Assembly (NCBI GenBank): GCA_046327715.1
Contig: JAXLXY010000006.1
Span: forward strand, 62,001-126,000
Source: JADJOM01 sp046327715
Lineage (GTDB): Bacteria; Gemmatimonadota; Gemmatimonadetes; Gemmatimonadales; GWC2-71-9
DNA length: 64,000 nt
Direction of reading: 5' to 3'
The notes beneath the pieces are model-generated. The model was not told the origin of the DNA. It made no database searches and worked only from the letters and a program-made list of their open reading frames with translations. Below are positions 1 to 8,622 of this stretch, piece after piece (within the stretch, counting starts at the first letter, position 1; the number at the start of each line of letters is the position of its first letter). The translations under genes and the position numbers were made by a program.

Positions 1-2221
1 CGCTGCTCCGGCGCAGGTCCCGGAACGCGAACGCCCGGTTGTCATCCAGCGAGGCCCCGTACCCGAAGAAGGCCACCGTTCCGGGCGTCGGCTCGAACGA
101 CGCCAGCCAGTCCATCCGCATCCGGTTCGACTCGCGTGCCGCCGACGGGCTCCCGTTCACGAAGAGCGGGGCCCCGGTCCGCGCGTCCGCGAGCGCCGCC
201 CGCCGCTCCGCCACGTACTCCGCCACCACCCGGAAGAAGAGGGCCCGGTTGGCCTGCAGCTCCAGCTTGAGCCGCGGGATGATCGTGCGGGCGAACTCCG
301 AGCCGTCGCGGTCGCGGGTGATGCGGGACCAGGTGTTGGAGGCCGTGAGCCGGATGGAGCCGGTGGGCCGCAGCGAGAGGCTGGAGGTGAGCCGGGTCTC
401 GTAGCCCCGGGACGCCTCCGGGAAGATGGGGCCGCGGCTGCGGGCGAGCCGGGCCGTGGCGTTGAGCGCCTGGAAGGTCGGGGTGGTGACGCTGCCGGAG
501 AACGAGAAGCCGTCGCCGACGCCGTCGAGCGGGGTGTACGGCGTCCCCGGTGCCCCGGTCTCGTAGCCGGTGTAGTCGCCCGGGACGAAGTCCGTGAAGT
601 TGTGCTCGGCGTGGGCGGCGGCCTTCCAGCCGCCCCGGAAGGTCAGGTTGAGGTCCCCGCTCTCGGAGCCCTCGAGCGCGTCGCTGGGGAACCGGTCGTA
701 TCGCCACAGCCGGCTGGGGCCGAAGAACACGGTGAGCTGCTCGAGCGTCGCGCCCCGTGCGCCGTAAAAGGAAAAGCGGTTGAAGGCCCGGACCGTGATG
801 ATGTCGTTGCGCGGGACGAAGCCGGCCTGCGCCGAGAAGTCGCGACCGATGCCGGTCAGCTTGTAGTTGAATCCCCAGCTGCGGCCGGTCCGGTCGAACT
901 CTGCCTCCCAGATGGGGCTGGTGCGCGCGTCGCCGCCTCGCGTCTCGCGGGTCCACGACGCGCCGAGCTGACCGGCGACGTAGTAGAGCTTGCCGAAGAC
1001 CACCCGGACATCTCCCGCCGCCAGCCGGTTGAAGGCGCCGTCCTGGTCACGGGTGGTGAGGGTGAGGCCGCCGGTGGAGTTGGCGCCGATGTCCCGGCGG
1101 AGCCGGGTGACGGTGAACGCCGCGTTGTGTCCCGGCTGCTCGTCGATGGCCGAGAGGTGGGCCAGGTTGGTGCGGCCCACCTTGGTGGTGACCTTGCCGC
1201 CCACCAGGGGGTTCACGATCTGGCGGGTGTAGACCAGCTGATTGGGCGTGGCGAAGAGCTCGATGCCCTCCAGGAAGAACGGCCGCTTCTCGGAGAAGAA
1301 CAGCGCGAAGCGCTCGTTGACGGTCACCAGGCTCGCGTCGGACTCCACCTGGCTGAAGTCCGGGTTGTAGGTGGCGTCGATGGACAGGTTGCTGCTGACC
1401 CCCAGGCGCAGGTTCACGCCGGCACTCGGGTCGAGGTCCTCGCGGGTGAAGCCCGAGGCGTCGCGGAGGCCGTTGGCCTGCGCCGTGACGAAGGGCTGCA
1501 CCTCGGCGCTCAGGCCACGCTGCAGGTCGTGCAGGCCCGTGGCGGTGCCCGCCTGCAGCAGGTAACTGGCGTTGGCGCGCCGCACGTCGGTCCAGGTGTC
1601 GTCGTAGCCGGTGCGCTGCACCCGGCGCTGCACGTTGATCCCCCAGGACTGGGCGCCGTCCCCGGGGTAGCGCAGGCTCTTGAACGGGATCCGGACCTCG
1701 ACCACGTACCCGGAGTCGGTGACCATGCCGCGGGACTGCCAGAGGTAGTCGGGGTTCTTGTCGGTGGTCCCCCCGCTCAGGGAGCCGGCGGTGAAGCCTC
1801 CCTCGCTGCGGACGCCGTCCTCCTGCACGCCGAGCGGGTTCACGGTGAAGAAGAAGGCGCGGCGCCGGTCGTTGAAGGTGTCCAGGTAGATGGTGACGCG
1901 GTCATCGGCGTCGAGGTTGTCACGGTCGGCCACGGTGGCGCGGATGCCCTGCGGCTGCCGGTCGTGCGCGATGATGCCGAAGTGGATGGCGCCGGGGGCG
2001 TACCAGACCAGCACCTCGGTCCGCTCCTCCGCGGGCCGCCCGTCCACCGGCTGGTACTGGTGGAAGCCGTCGAGCCGGGCCGCGTCGCGCCACACCGGCT
2101 CGTCGAGCACGCCATCGATCGTGACCAGCGCCTCACGGCGGGGCAGGTCGACGGCGAAGCGCACGGTCCCAGTGTCCTGCGGGGCGGCCTGGAGGGCCGC
2201 GAGCATCATGAGCGTCAGCAT
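1..2221 (-). CDS. DUF5916 outer-membrane-type protein with N-terminal CBM9-like domain (C-terminus cut by window edge)
   Basis: 740 codons are visible from ATG 2221 and the frame is still open at base 1. The N-terminus is a short hydrophobic signal-like stretch (MLTLMMLAALQA). Residues about 25-220 match the carbohydrate-binding-family-9-like domain of this family (IDGVLDEPVWRDAARL, then WYAPGAIHFGIIAHD). The rest is rich in alternating beta-strands with the family signature FFSEKRPFFLEGIELF. Known members sit in the envelope and are thought to form a barrel, with no settled function. The last visible residues (NRAFAFRDLRRSS) resemble the region just before the end of such proteins, so probably only some 10-20 residues are missing (inference). 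It lies 81 nt downstream of the efflux operon behind a hairpin and may be a separate transcript. Confidence 0.8.
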   Translation of the reverse strand, partial: MLTLMMLAALQAAPQDTGTVRFAVDLPRREALVTIDGVLDEPVWRDAARLDGFHQYQPVDGRPAEERTEVLVWYAPGAIHFGIIAHDRQPQGIRATVADRDNLDADDRVTIYLDTFNDRRRAFFFTVNPLGVQEDGVRSEGGFTAGSLSGGTTDKNPDYLWQSRGMVTDSGYVVEVRIPFKSLRYPGDGAQSWGINVQRRVQRTGYDDTWTDVRRANASYLLQAGTATGLHDLQRGLSAEVQPFVTAQANGLRDASGFTREDLDPSAGVNLRLGVSSNLSIDATYNPDFSQVESDASLVTVNERFALFFSEKRPFFLEGIELFATPNQLVYTRQIVNPLVGGKVTTKVGRTNLAHLSAIDEQPGHNAAFTVTRLRRDIGANSTGGLTLTTRDQDGAFNRLAAGDVRVVFGKLYYVAGQLGASWTRETRGGDARTSPIWEAEFDRTGRSWGFNYKLTGIGRDFSAQAGFVPRNDIITVRAFNRFSFYGARGATLEQLTVFFGPSRLWRYDRFPSDALEGSESGDLNLTFRGGWKAAAHAEHNFTDFVPGDYTGYETGAPGTPYTPLDGVGDGFSFSGSVTTPTFQALNATARLARSRGPIFPEASRGYETRLTSSLSLRPTGSIRLTASNTWSRITRDRDGSEFARTIIPRLKLELQANRALFFRVVAEYVAERRAALADARTGAPLFVNGSPSAARESNRMRMDWLASFEPTPGTVAFFGYGASLDDNRAFAFRDLRRSS

Positions 2222-2262
2222 GCGGAGCGACTTCCGTCGGCGAAGGGTGTGCGCGCGCCACG

Positions 2263-2286
2263 GCCCCCCTCGGGCCGGAGGGGGGC
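2263..2286 (-). terminator. GC hairpin between MacB-type permease and DUF5916 gene
   Basis: A perfect 9-bp stem, 2263-2271 pairing with 2278-2286, encloses a 6-nt loop. It lies just past the stop of the permease gene on the minus strand. No T-run follows, so termination efficiency is uncertain. Confidence 0.45.
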
Positions 2287-2302
2287 GCGGGGCGGCCGGG
2301 TG

Positions 2303-3517
2303 CTACTCGTACCGCAGGGCGATGATCGGGTCGAGCCGCGCGGCGCGGCTGGCGGGCCAGATCCCGAAGACCAGGCCGATGGCGGCGCTGGTGCCGAACG
2401 CGACCGCGATGCTCTGGCTCGAGATCAGGGTGTTCCAGCCGTTGTTGGTGGCCAGGGTGTCGGTGACCCACCACCCGAGCCCGATGCCCAGGAGCCCGCC
2501 GACCAGGCAGAGCACGAGGGCCTCGATCAGGAACTGGAACATGATGTTGAGCCGGGTGGCGCCGAGCGCCTTGCGCACCCCGATCTCGCGGGTCCGCTCG
2601 GTGACCGAGACCAGCATGATGTTCATGATCCCGATGCCGCCCACCACGAGGGACACGGCGGCGATGCTCGCGAGCAGGGTGGTGAAGATCTGGGTGGTCG
2701 CCGCCTGGGTGGCGAGGACCTCCTGCGACCCCCGGATCATGAAGTCGTTCTCCTGCCCGGGCCGGATCTTGTGTTCCCGCCGCATCACCCGCTCGATGTC
2801 GACCATGCCGAGCTCGATCGGCACGCTGTCCTTCACCTCCACGCTGATCGCCCGCAGGCGGTCGTTCCCGAAGACGCGGTAGCGTGCCGTGTTGAGCGGG
2901 ATGAAGACGATCTCGTCGGGGTTCTGCCACGAATTGCTGGCGCCCTTGGGCTCGAGCACGCCGATGATCTCGAAGCTGATCCCGCGGATCTGGATGGTCT
3001 GGTGGATCAGCGCGGCCGGGTTGGCGTTGAGCATCACCGGGATCTCGCTGCCGAGCACGGCGAAGCGCTCACGCGCCTCGTCGTCTCCCTCGCTGAAGAT
3101 CCGGCCATGGGCCAGCTTGTAGCGCTTGACCGGCATGAAGTTGGCCGTCACGCCGCTGATCGAGGTGTTGATGTTGGTGTTGAGGTACTTCACCTGCAGG
3201 TTGTTGCTCAGCTCGGGCACCACGGCCTTGAGCTGGGTGGCGTCGCGCTGGAGGGCGGTCGCGTCGTCGGTGGTCAGGCTCACGCGGGTGGCGCTCGCCA
3301 CCCCGCTCATCCGCCCCCAGTTGGGGTAGACCTGCAGGACGTTGGCCCCGATGGCGGCGATCTGCTCCTCCACCGCCTTCTGGGCGCCGGCGCCGAGGGC
3401 CACCATGGTGATCACGGCGGCGACACCGATGATGATGCCGAGGGCGGTCAGGATCGAGCGCAGCACGTTCACCCGGATGGAGCCCAGCGCCACCCGGATG
3501 ATCTCGAGCAGGTTCAT
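2303..3517 (-). CDS. MacB-type ABC transporter permease (FtsX/MacB_PCD)
   Basis: 404 residues. It is the inner-membrane permease half of a MacAB-type tripartite efflux pump; the ATPase half is a separate gene at 5021-5770, unlike E. coli MacB where both are fused. One transmembrane helix lies near residues 21-43, then a long periplasmic domain, then three helices in the last 120 residues (the FtsX domain). Visible family hallmarks are ERTREIGVRKALGA, at the cytoplasmic coupling loop, and the C-terminal PASRAARLDPIIALRYE. ATG 3517 lies 2 nt after the adaptor stop, so the two genes are co-translated. The substrate cannot be told from sequence; MacB relatives move lipopeptides, lipoproteins, macrolides or toxins. 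Confidence 0.93.
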   Translation of the reverse strand: MNLLEIIRVALGSIRVNVLRSILTALGIIIGVAAVITMVALGAGAQKAVEEQIAAIGANVLQVYPNWGRMSGVASATRVSLTTDDATALQRDATQLKAVVPELSNNLQVKYLNTNINTSISGVTANFMPVKRYKLAHGRIFSEGDDEARERFAVLGSEIPVMLNANPAALIHQTIQIRGISFEIIGVLEPKGASNSWQNPDEIVFIPLNTARYRVFGNDRLRAISVEVKDSVPIELGMVDIERVMRREHKIRPGQENDFMIRGSQEVLATQAATTQIFTTLLASIAAVSLVVGGIGIMNIMLVSVTERTREIGVRKALGATRLNIMFQFLIEALVLCLVGGLLGIGLGWWVTDTLATNNGWNTLISSQSIAVAFGTSAAIGLVFGIWPASRAARLDPIIALRYE

Positions 3518-3519
3518 GG

Positions 3520-5013
3520 TCAGGGCCTCGTGGGAGTGGTGGCCGGCGCCTTGGAGCCGGTGCTGGTGGACGGGTTGGCCAGGCCGGGGATCCCGCCCCC
3601 GCCGGTCATCCGCGCCATCCGCTCGTTGAATTCCTTCTGGGACTCGATCAGCCCGGCGCTCGGCAGGATGAGCACCGAGTCGGTCTCGCCGAGCCCGCTG
3701 GTCACCTCGCTCCAGTCGAGGTCGGTGAGCCCGGTCGCGATGTTGGTGGCGACGGGCCGGCCGTCCTTCCGCACGAAGACGATGTACTTCCCGCCGAAGC
3801 GGCTGTCGGCCTGGGGGCGGCGCGCCCCGCCACCGCCCATGCCCGAGAAGACCTTCTGCAGCAGCGCCTTCTCGGCCGGGGTGGTGGCCTCGCCGGAGAA
3901 GCGCTTCTTCATGGCATTGCGCACCTGCTCCTCGGTCACGCCCTCGGGCAGGGTGATCGTCTGCCCGTTCTGCAGCGTCATGGTGTTGCCGGCCGGCTTG
4001 GCGCCCGCGGGGCGGACCGTGGCGCTGTCGCCGGGGGCCCGGCTGGCCTGCGCCAGCTGCGTGGCCACCTCCGCCGCCGTCAGGCCCAGCACCTCCGCGG
4101 CGCTCGAGACGTCGCGCTGGGTGCGGAGGGCCGCATTCGGCACGGCGAGCACGCCGTCGCGCCGGCCCACGTGGATCTCGACGTCGGCGTTCATCCCCGG
4201 CTTGAGCAGCCCCTCGCGGTTCTGGATCCGGACCAGGACCGGGAACATGGTCACGTTCTGCTGGGTCACGGCCAGCGGCTCGATCTTGAGCACGGTGCCC
4301 TCGAAGGGCCGGTTCGGGTAGGCGTCCACCGTCACCGTGGCCCGCAGGCCCGGCTGGATCTTCCCGATGTCCGTCTCGTCGACCAGGGTGCGCACCTGCA
4401 CCAGGTTGAGGTCGGCCATGCGGAGCAGCACCGTGCCGCCGCCGACGTCACTGGTGGGCGAGGAGATCACCTGCCCGCGTTCCACGCTCTTCTCGATGAT
4501 TGTGCCGCCGATCGGCGCGCGCACGTCGGTGTCCTCCAGCCGGATCCGGGCGTTCTCCAATGCCACCTCGGCCCGCACCACCTCCGAGCGCGCGTTGGCA
4601 AAGTCGAGCACCGCCTGCTCGTGCTCCTGCTCGGTGAGGGCCTTGGACTCGAACAGGGCATCGGAGCGGTTCTTCTGGGCCGTGGCGTTGGCCAGCTTGG
4701 CCTTGGCCACGTCGAGGTCCGCCTCGGCCTGCGCGAAGCTGTTCTTGGCGGTCCGCGGGTCCACCTGGATCAGCAGGTCGCCGCGGTTCACGGTGCTCCC
4801 CGTCTCGACGTTGAGCTTGAGGATCTCGCCCGAGGCCTTGGACTTCACCTCGACCGTGGTGTCGGGCTGGATGGTGCCGTTGGCGCGGGCGGAGACCACG
4901 ATGTCCCGCCGCTCCACCGCCACCGCCTGGTAGACGGGCAGCGGGGCGGCCTCGGGCTCGCTGCAGGCGGCGAGGGCGAGGGCGAGCACGGCGGCGGAGA
5001 GCGTCTGGCGCAT
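3520..5013 (-). CDS. MacA-type periplasmic adaptor, lipoprotein (HlyD/RND-adaptor fold)
   Basis: 497 residues. A lipobox (LALALAAC, Cys17) predicts a lipid-anchored adaptor linking the inner-membrane pump to the TolC-like channel. A biotinyl-lipoyl-like half-motif (GEILKLNVETGSTVNRGDLL) is followed by an alpha-hairpin of about 80 residues, the second lipoyl half (DVRAPIGGTIIEKSVERGQV) and a beta-barrel region (GLRATVTVDAYPNRPFEGTV). An unusual insert of roughly 110 residues rich in charged and Ala/Gly residues sits between the barrel and the C-terminal membrane-proximal domain (about residues 300-410); typical MacA proteins lack it. Gene order channel-ATPase-adaptor-permease supports the call. 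Confidence 0.92.
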   Translation of the reverse strand: MRQTLSAAVLALALAACSEPEAAPLPVYQAVAVERRDIVVSARANGTIQPDTTVEVKSKASGEILKLNVETGSTVNRGDLLIQVDPRTAKNSFAQAEADLDVAKAKLANATAQKNRSDALFESKALTEQEHEQAVLDFANARSEVVRAEVALENARIRLEDTDVRAPIGGTIIEKSVERGQVISSPTSDVGGGTVLLRMADLNLVQVRTLVDETDIGKIQPGLRATVTVDAYPNRPFEGTVLKIEPLAVTQQNVTMFPVLVRIQNREGLLKPGMNADVEIHVGRRDGVLAVPNAALRTQRDVSSAAEVLGLTAAEVATQLAQASRAPGDSATVRPAGAKPAGNTMTLQNGQTITLPEGVTEEQVRNAMKKRFSGEATTPAEKALLQKVFSGMGGGGARRPQADSRFGGKYIVFVRKDGRPVATNIATGLTDLDWSEVTSGLGETDSVLILPSAGLIESQKEFNERMARMTGGGGIPGLANPSTSTGSKAPATTPTRP

Positions 5014-5020
5014 GGCGAAG

Positions 5021-5770
5021 TCAGTTCCTGGGCGTCTGGAAGTCCTGCGCGACCTTGCCGTCGTGCAGGTGGACCTGCCGCTCGGCGTGCGCGGCGATGT
5101 CGTGTTCGTGGGTGACCAGCACGATGGTCTGCGACTCGGTGTGCAGCTCGCGGAACAGCGCCATGATCTCGGCGCTGGTGGAGGAGTCGAGGTTGCCGGT
5201 GGGCTCGTCGGCCAGCAGGATGCTCGGCCGGTTGACCAGCGCCCGGGCGATGGCCACGCGCTGCCGCTGGCCGCCGGAGAGTTCGTTGGGGCGGTGGCTC
5301 ATCCGCGACTCGAGGCCCACCCGCCGCAGCGCCTCGGCGGCGCGCTCGCGGCGCTCCCGGGTGGCCACGCCGGCATAGACCAGCGGCAGCTCCACGTTGT
5401 GCAGCGCGTCGGCGCGGGGGAGCAGGTTGAAGGTCTGGAAGACGAACCCGATCTCCTTGTTCCGGATGCGCGCCAGCGCATCGTCGCCCAGCTCGGAGAC
5501 CCGGTAGCCGTTGAGCCAGTACTCACCCTCGCTCGGCGTGTCGAGGCAGCCGATCAGGTTCATCAGCGTGGACTTGCCCGAGCCGGAGGGCCCCATCACC
5601 GCCACGTACTCGTTGCGGCGGATGGTGAGGTCCACGCCCCGGAGGGCGCGCACGATCTCGCCCCCCATGTCGTACTGGCGCTGCAGGTTCCGGGTGACGA
5701 TCACCGCATCGCGCGGGACGTCGCCGGGCAGCTGGGCCATCCGTTCCGCGGTATCCGTCAGGGTGCTCAT
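5021..5770 (-). CDS. MacB-type ABC transporter ATP-binding protein
   Basis: 249 residues, of the LolD/MacB class of ATPases that drive FtsX-type permeases. Walker A is GPSGSGKST at residues 60-68, the Q-loop is FVFQTFNLLP, the ABC signature is LSGGQRQRVAIARAL, and Walker B is ILLADEPTGNLD followed by the switch histidine in VLVTHEHD. All nucleotide-binding elements are intact. Its start overlaps the TolC stop as ATGA, and its stop is 7 nt before the adaptor gene. It should form a complex with the permease at 2303-3517. Confidence 0.95.
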   Translation of the reverse strand: MSTLTDTAERMAQLPGDVPRDAVIVTRNLQRQYDMGGEIVRALRGVDLTIRRNEYVAVMGPSGSGKSTLMNLIGCLDTPSEGEYWLNGYRVSELGDDALARIRNKEIGFVFQTFNLLPRADALHNVELPLVYAGVATRERRERAAEALRRVGLESRMSHRPNELSGGQRQRVAIARALVNRPSILLADEPTGNLDSSTSAEIMALFRELHTESQTIVLVTHEHDIAAHAERQVHLHDGKVAQDFQTPRN

Positions 5771-7080
5771 AGCCGCCGTCCGATGAGGGCCTCGATCTGG
5801 GCTCGGGCCTTGAGGTAGTCAAACCGCGCGGTCACCACGTCCACTTCCGCCTGCGCCAGCGCCTCCTGCGAGTTGAGCACGTCGAGGATCGTCGCCGCCC
5901 CCACCCGGTACCGCTCGCTCACCACGCGGAGGTCCTCGGTGGCGGCCTCGAGGCTGCTCTGGGTGATCTCCATCCGGACCCGCGCCGCGTCGAGCGCGGC
6001 GTACTGCGTGGTGAGCGAGGCCTGCACCTCCCGCCGCGCGTCCTGCGCGCTCGCCTCGGCGGCGTCGAGGGTGGAGAGCCGGGTGACGATCGTCTGCTCC
6101 CGCTGGAACCGGTTGAAGATGGGCCACGAGAGCCCCAGCTGCAGCTGCCGGTTGGCGAAGAGGCGATAATCGCTGTTGTTGTTGCCGCTCCACCCCGCCG
6201 AGCCCGACAGGGCCAGGGTCGGGAAGTACTGCGAGCGGGCCGCCTTGACCGAGGCGTCGGCCGCGCGCGCGCTGGCCTCGGCGGCCTGCACCCGCGGCGA
6301 CCGCGCCAGCGCCTCGCGGTTGAGGGCGGTGGTGTCGATCGCCGTGGTCGGGGCGTAGAAGGCGGAGTCGTCGGAGGCCGCCACCCGGCCGTCGAGGCCG
6401 ATGGTGCGGGCCAGCGCCGCCTGGGTCCGGGCCACGTCGCTGCCGGCGGAGACCAGCGCCAGCCGCGCGTTGCCCAGGTTCACCACCGAGCGGAGCGAGT
6501 CGGAGCGGGTGGCGGAGCCCACCCGGAGCTTGGCCGCGGAGAGGTTGAGCTGCTCCTCCGCCCGGCGCACTCCCGCCTCGCGCACCCGCACCAGCTGCTG
6601 CGCCGCCAGGGCGTCGAAGAACTGCTGGGTCGCGGTCAGGCCGGCCTGGAACTCCGCGTTGGTCACCCCCGCCTCGGCGGCGTCCTGGGTGGCCCGCGCC
6701 GACCGCCGGTCCGCCCCCCGGCGGAAGCCGGTGAACAGGTCCACGCTGCTCGACAGCCCGAAGTTCACGCTGTTGGTGGTGGTGCCCCCGCTCTCCAGCT
6801 CGCCCGTCGGGCCCACCCGCTGGGTCTCGTTGTAGCTCCTCGTGCCCGAGGAACTCGCGTTCAGGCTCGGCAGGAACGCGCCGGTGGACGAGCGCACCTG
6901 GGCGTCGGCGTTGCGGAGGCTGCCGCGCGCCTGCACCACGGCGGGCTGCGCCTGCTGTGCCCGGCGCACCGCCTCCTCGAGCGTGACGGTCGGGGTCTGC
7001 GCCGCCGCGGGTCCGGCGGCCAGGATCGCCAGCAGCAGCGGCGCCGCGCACCGGGCCCGCCGGGGCATCATCATCGTCAT
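5767..7080 (-). CDS. TolC-family outer membrane efflux protein
   Basis: 437 residues from ATG 7080. The frame stays open further upstream, but this start gives a clean signal peptide (MTMMMPRRARC, then a hydrophobic core ending AAGPAAAQ) and overlaps the upstream stop as ATGA. Two repeated outer-membrane-efflux domains are visible. The helical segments (VTLEEAVRRAQQAQPAVVQA near the N-terminus, VSERYRVGAATILDVLNSQ near the C-terminus) are the usual TolC/OEP motifs. It is the exit duct for the MacA/MacB-like pump encoded just downstream. Length is typical for the family. Confidence 0.93.
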   Translation of the reverse strand: MTMMMPRRARCAAPLLLAILAAGPAAAQTPTVTLEEAVRRAQQAQPAVVQARGSLRNADAQVRSSTGAFLPSLNASSSGTRSYNETQRVGPTGELESGGTTTNSVNFGLSSSVDLFTGFRRGADRRSARATQDAAEAGVTNAEFQAGLTATQQFFDALAAQQLVRVREAGVRRAEEQLNLSAAKLRVGSATRSDSLRSVVNLGNARLALVSAGSDVARTQAALARTIGLDGRVAASDDSAFYAPTTAIDTTALNREALARSPRVQAAEASARAADASVKAARSQYFPTLALSGSAGWSGNNNSDYRLFANRQLQLGLSWPIFNRFQREQTIVTRLSTLDAAEASAQDARREVQASLTTQYAALDAARVRMEITQSSLEAATEDLRVVSERYRVGAATILDVLNSQEALAQAEVDVVTARFDYLKARAQIEALIGRRL

Positions 7081-7490
7081 CGGTTGGTCGAATCCCTGGA
7101 GGTCGAATCGCGCCGCTCGGCATCCAGCCGGGCGGTCAGTGCGGCGTAGCGCTCGCGCTGCGCGGGGGTCAGGACGGTCCGGACATCGGCACGGATGGCC
7201 TGCCGCATGGCGTCCATGCGGACGCCGACATCGGCCCAGAGGGAGTCCATCGCACCGCGGTGCCGTGCCAGCACCTGCACCACGCTGTCCCGCTGCCCGG
7301 GCGTGAGCTGCAGCTCCCGGTCCAGCAGCTCCACGTACCAGTCGCTGCCGCGGTGGCCCCGGGCGCCATCGCGGTGCTCGCCGTGCATCCGGCTGGTGAC
7401 CACGCTGCCCACCGCCGCCCCCGCCAGCGCGGCGAGCAGGAGCAGGACCATGGCCTTCCAAGTCTCGGTACGCTTGGCGGACACGCTCAC
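7077..7490 (-). CDS. Spy/CpxP-like periplasmic protein with N-terminal membrane anchor
   Basis: 137 residues from GTG 7490. That GTG overlaps the upstream stop (GTGA), the same coupling used across this operon. Residues about 13-32 are a single hydrophobic helix. The rest is helical and charged, with two LTxxQ-type motifs (LTPGQRDSV and LTPAQRERYAAL), the hallmark of Spy/CpxP/CnrX-like periplasmic chaperones and stress sensors. The ending is Ser/Arg/Asp-rich. Its place between an anti-sigma candidate and TolC suggests it senses or buffers envelope stress for the operon's sigma factor, much as CnrX does for CnrH; that part is inference. Confidence 0.75.
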   Translation of the reverse strand: MSVSAKRTETWKAMVLLLLAALAGAAVGSVVTSRMHGEHRDGARGHRGSDWYVELLDRELQLTPGQRDSVVQVLARHRGAMDSLWADVGVRMDAMRQAIRADVRTVLTPAQRERYAALTARLDAERRDSTSRDSTNR

Positions 7491-7816
7491 CGCCCCCCGC
7501 CCAGGGCCACGCCCATCAGGGCGTCGCTGTCCTGCGGCCGCCCGGAGGCCCCCACCTCCGCGAGCGCGCTGCCGTCCGCGCGGCCCTCCGCCCGCACGGT
7601 CAGCCAGACCCCCAGCGCCGTGGCGAGGATCAGCGCCGCCGCGATCCCGGGCCGGGCCCAGCCGGCCAGCACATCCAGCAGGGAACCGCGAACCGGAAGC
7701 CCGGCGATCACGCGCGCCGCGAACGCCGCGTCGGCGCCGCCATCGAGCAGGTCGCGCAGCCCGTGCGCGAGGGCCGGGTCGCGTTCCAGGTGGAAAGGCG
7801 ATGGTTCCATGCTCAC
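7487..7816 (-). CDS. Small single-pass membrane protein, candidate anti-sigma factor
   Basis: 109 residues. The start is GTG 7816, overlapping the sigma factor stop as GTGA; ATG 7810 is an in-frame alternative two codons on. Residues about 1-45 are cytoplasmic and charged (LERDPALAHGLRDLLDGG). One transmembrane helix lies around residues 55-75 (PGIAAALILATALGVWLTV), with a short periplasmic tail. There is no HxxxCxxC zinc motif, so it is not a ZAS anti-sigma factor, but topology and position straight after an ECF sigma gene fit a membrane anti-sigma or CnrY-like regulator. It has no recognisable family from sequence alone. Confidence 0.65.
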   Translation of the reverse strand: MSMEPSPFHLERDPALAHGLRDLLDGGADAAFAARVIAGLPVRGSLLDVLAGWARPGIAAALILATALGVWLTVRAEGRADGSALAEVGASGRPQDSDALMGVALGGGR

Positions 7817-8367
7817 TCCTCTCGCAGTCCGTCGAGCGCCGCGCGCAGCTTCCGCTTGGCGTGGAACAGCTCGGACCGCACCGTGCCCTCGGGGATGCCG
7901 AACAGCCCGGCGATCTCGCCGTGGGCGTACCCCTCGACCTCGAACAGCACCACCACCATCCGCTGCCGCTCCGGCAGGGCCGCAAGCGCCGCCGCCAGCC
8001 GTCCACGGCGGACCCGGTTCTCGGCTGCCTGATCCGGGAGCGGGCCCGGGTCGGCGCGCTCCAGCGGCACCGCTTCCGTGGCTCGAACCCGGCGACGCCG
8101 CACCAGGTCCCGGGCGGCATTCACCGCGATGCGGGCCAGCCAGGGCCCGAGTGCCAGGGATGGATCGAACCGGTCCAGCGCCTGCCAGGCGGAGAAGAAC
8201 GCCTCCTGCGCGGCATCGTCTGCGTCGGCGCTGTGCTGGAGTACCGACCGCGTCAGCCGTCGGACCATGGGCCCATGGCGATCGACCAGGACACCGAAGG
8301 CCTCCCGGTCACCGCCCTGGGCCCGGGCGATCAATGCGGTGTCGGACTCAGCGGAGATACGCGCCAT
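7813..8367 (-). CDS. ECF-type RNA polymerase sigma factor
   Basis: 184 residues from ATG 8367, the first Met before the conserved domain. The frame is open further upstream, but that part reads as non-coding. Region 2 is clear (DADDAAQEAFFSAWQALDRF, then PWLARIAVNAARDLVRRRR) and region 4 is a helix-turn-helix (LPERQRMVVVLFEVEGYAHG, then EIAGLFGIPEGTVRSELFHA). It heads the efflux operon and shares a 4-nt overlap with the anti-sigma candidate, so it probably activates its own operon. No good Shine-Dalgarno precedes the start. Confidence 0.93.
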   Translation of the reverse strand: MARISAESDTALIARAQGGDREAFGVLVDRHGPMVRRLTRSVLQHSADADDAAQEAFFSAWQALDRFDPSLALGPWLARIAVNAARDLVRRRRVRATEAVPLERADPGPLPDQAAENRVRRGRLAAALAALPERQRMVVVLFEVEGYAHGEIAGLFGIPEGTVRSELFHAKRKLRAALDGLREE

Positions 8368-8622
8368 CCCTTGGGATCGTTGACCGGCGGCGCCGGGGAG
8401 CGGCGCGGGGGAATTGTACCGCCCCGATCCACGCTGGAGCGAATCTGGCGAGGCCGGCTCCTGCCCCGCGCCCGACCAGCCCGATGCAAGTTGTTGCAGG
8501 ATATGAAGCTCCGGAAGGTCGCCCGCCGTCGCCCGCCGCGCCCGGGCCTTGCACCGGCCGGCGGGGACGCCCAGCCGGCCGATGCGGGAGCGCTTGCGGG
8601 CTGACCCTACGGTGGAGGACCC
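8368..8622. promoter_or_regulatory. Divergent intergenic region between ECF efflux operon and glycosyltransferase
   Basis: 255 nt without a gene. On the minus strand a -10-like TACAAT lies at 8413-8418 (reads ATTGTA on plus), 46 nt before the sigma factor start, but I find no convincing -35. On the plus strand GGAGG at 8614-8618 is the ribosome site for the glycosyltransferase. An ECF-type GGAAC element was looked for and not found in good context. Confidence 0.3.

Noticed and set aside
602..4321. 1239-codon open frame on plus, antisense to the DUF5916, permease and adaptor genes
   Set aside because: The translation is low-complexity Gly/Val/Asp/His repeats with no fold; it mirrors the codon bias of the real minus-strand genes.
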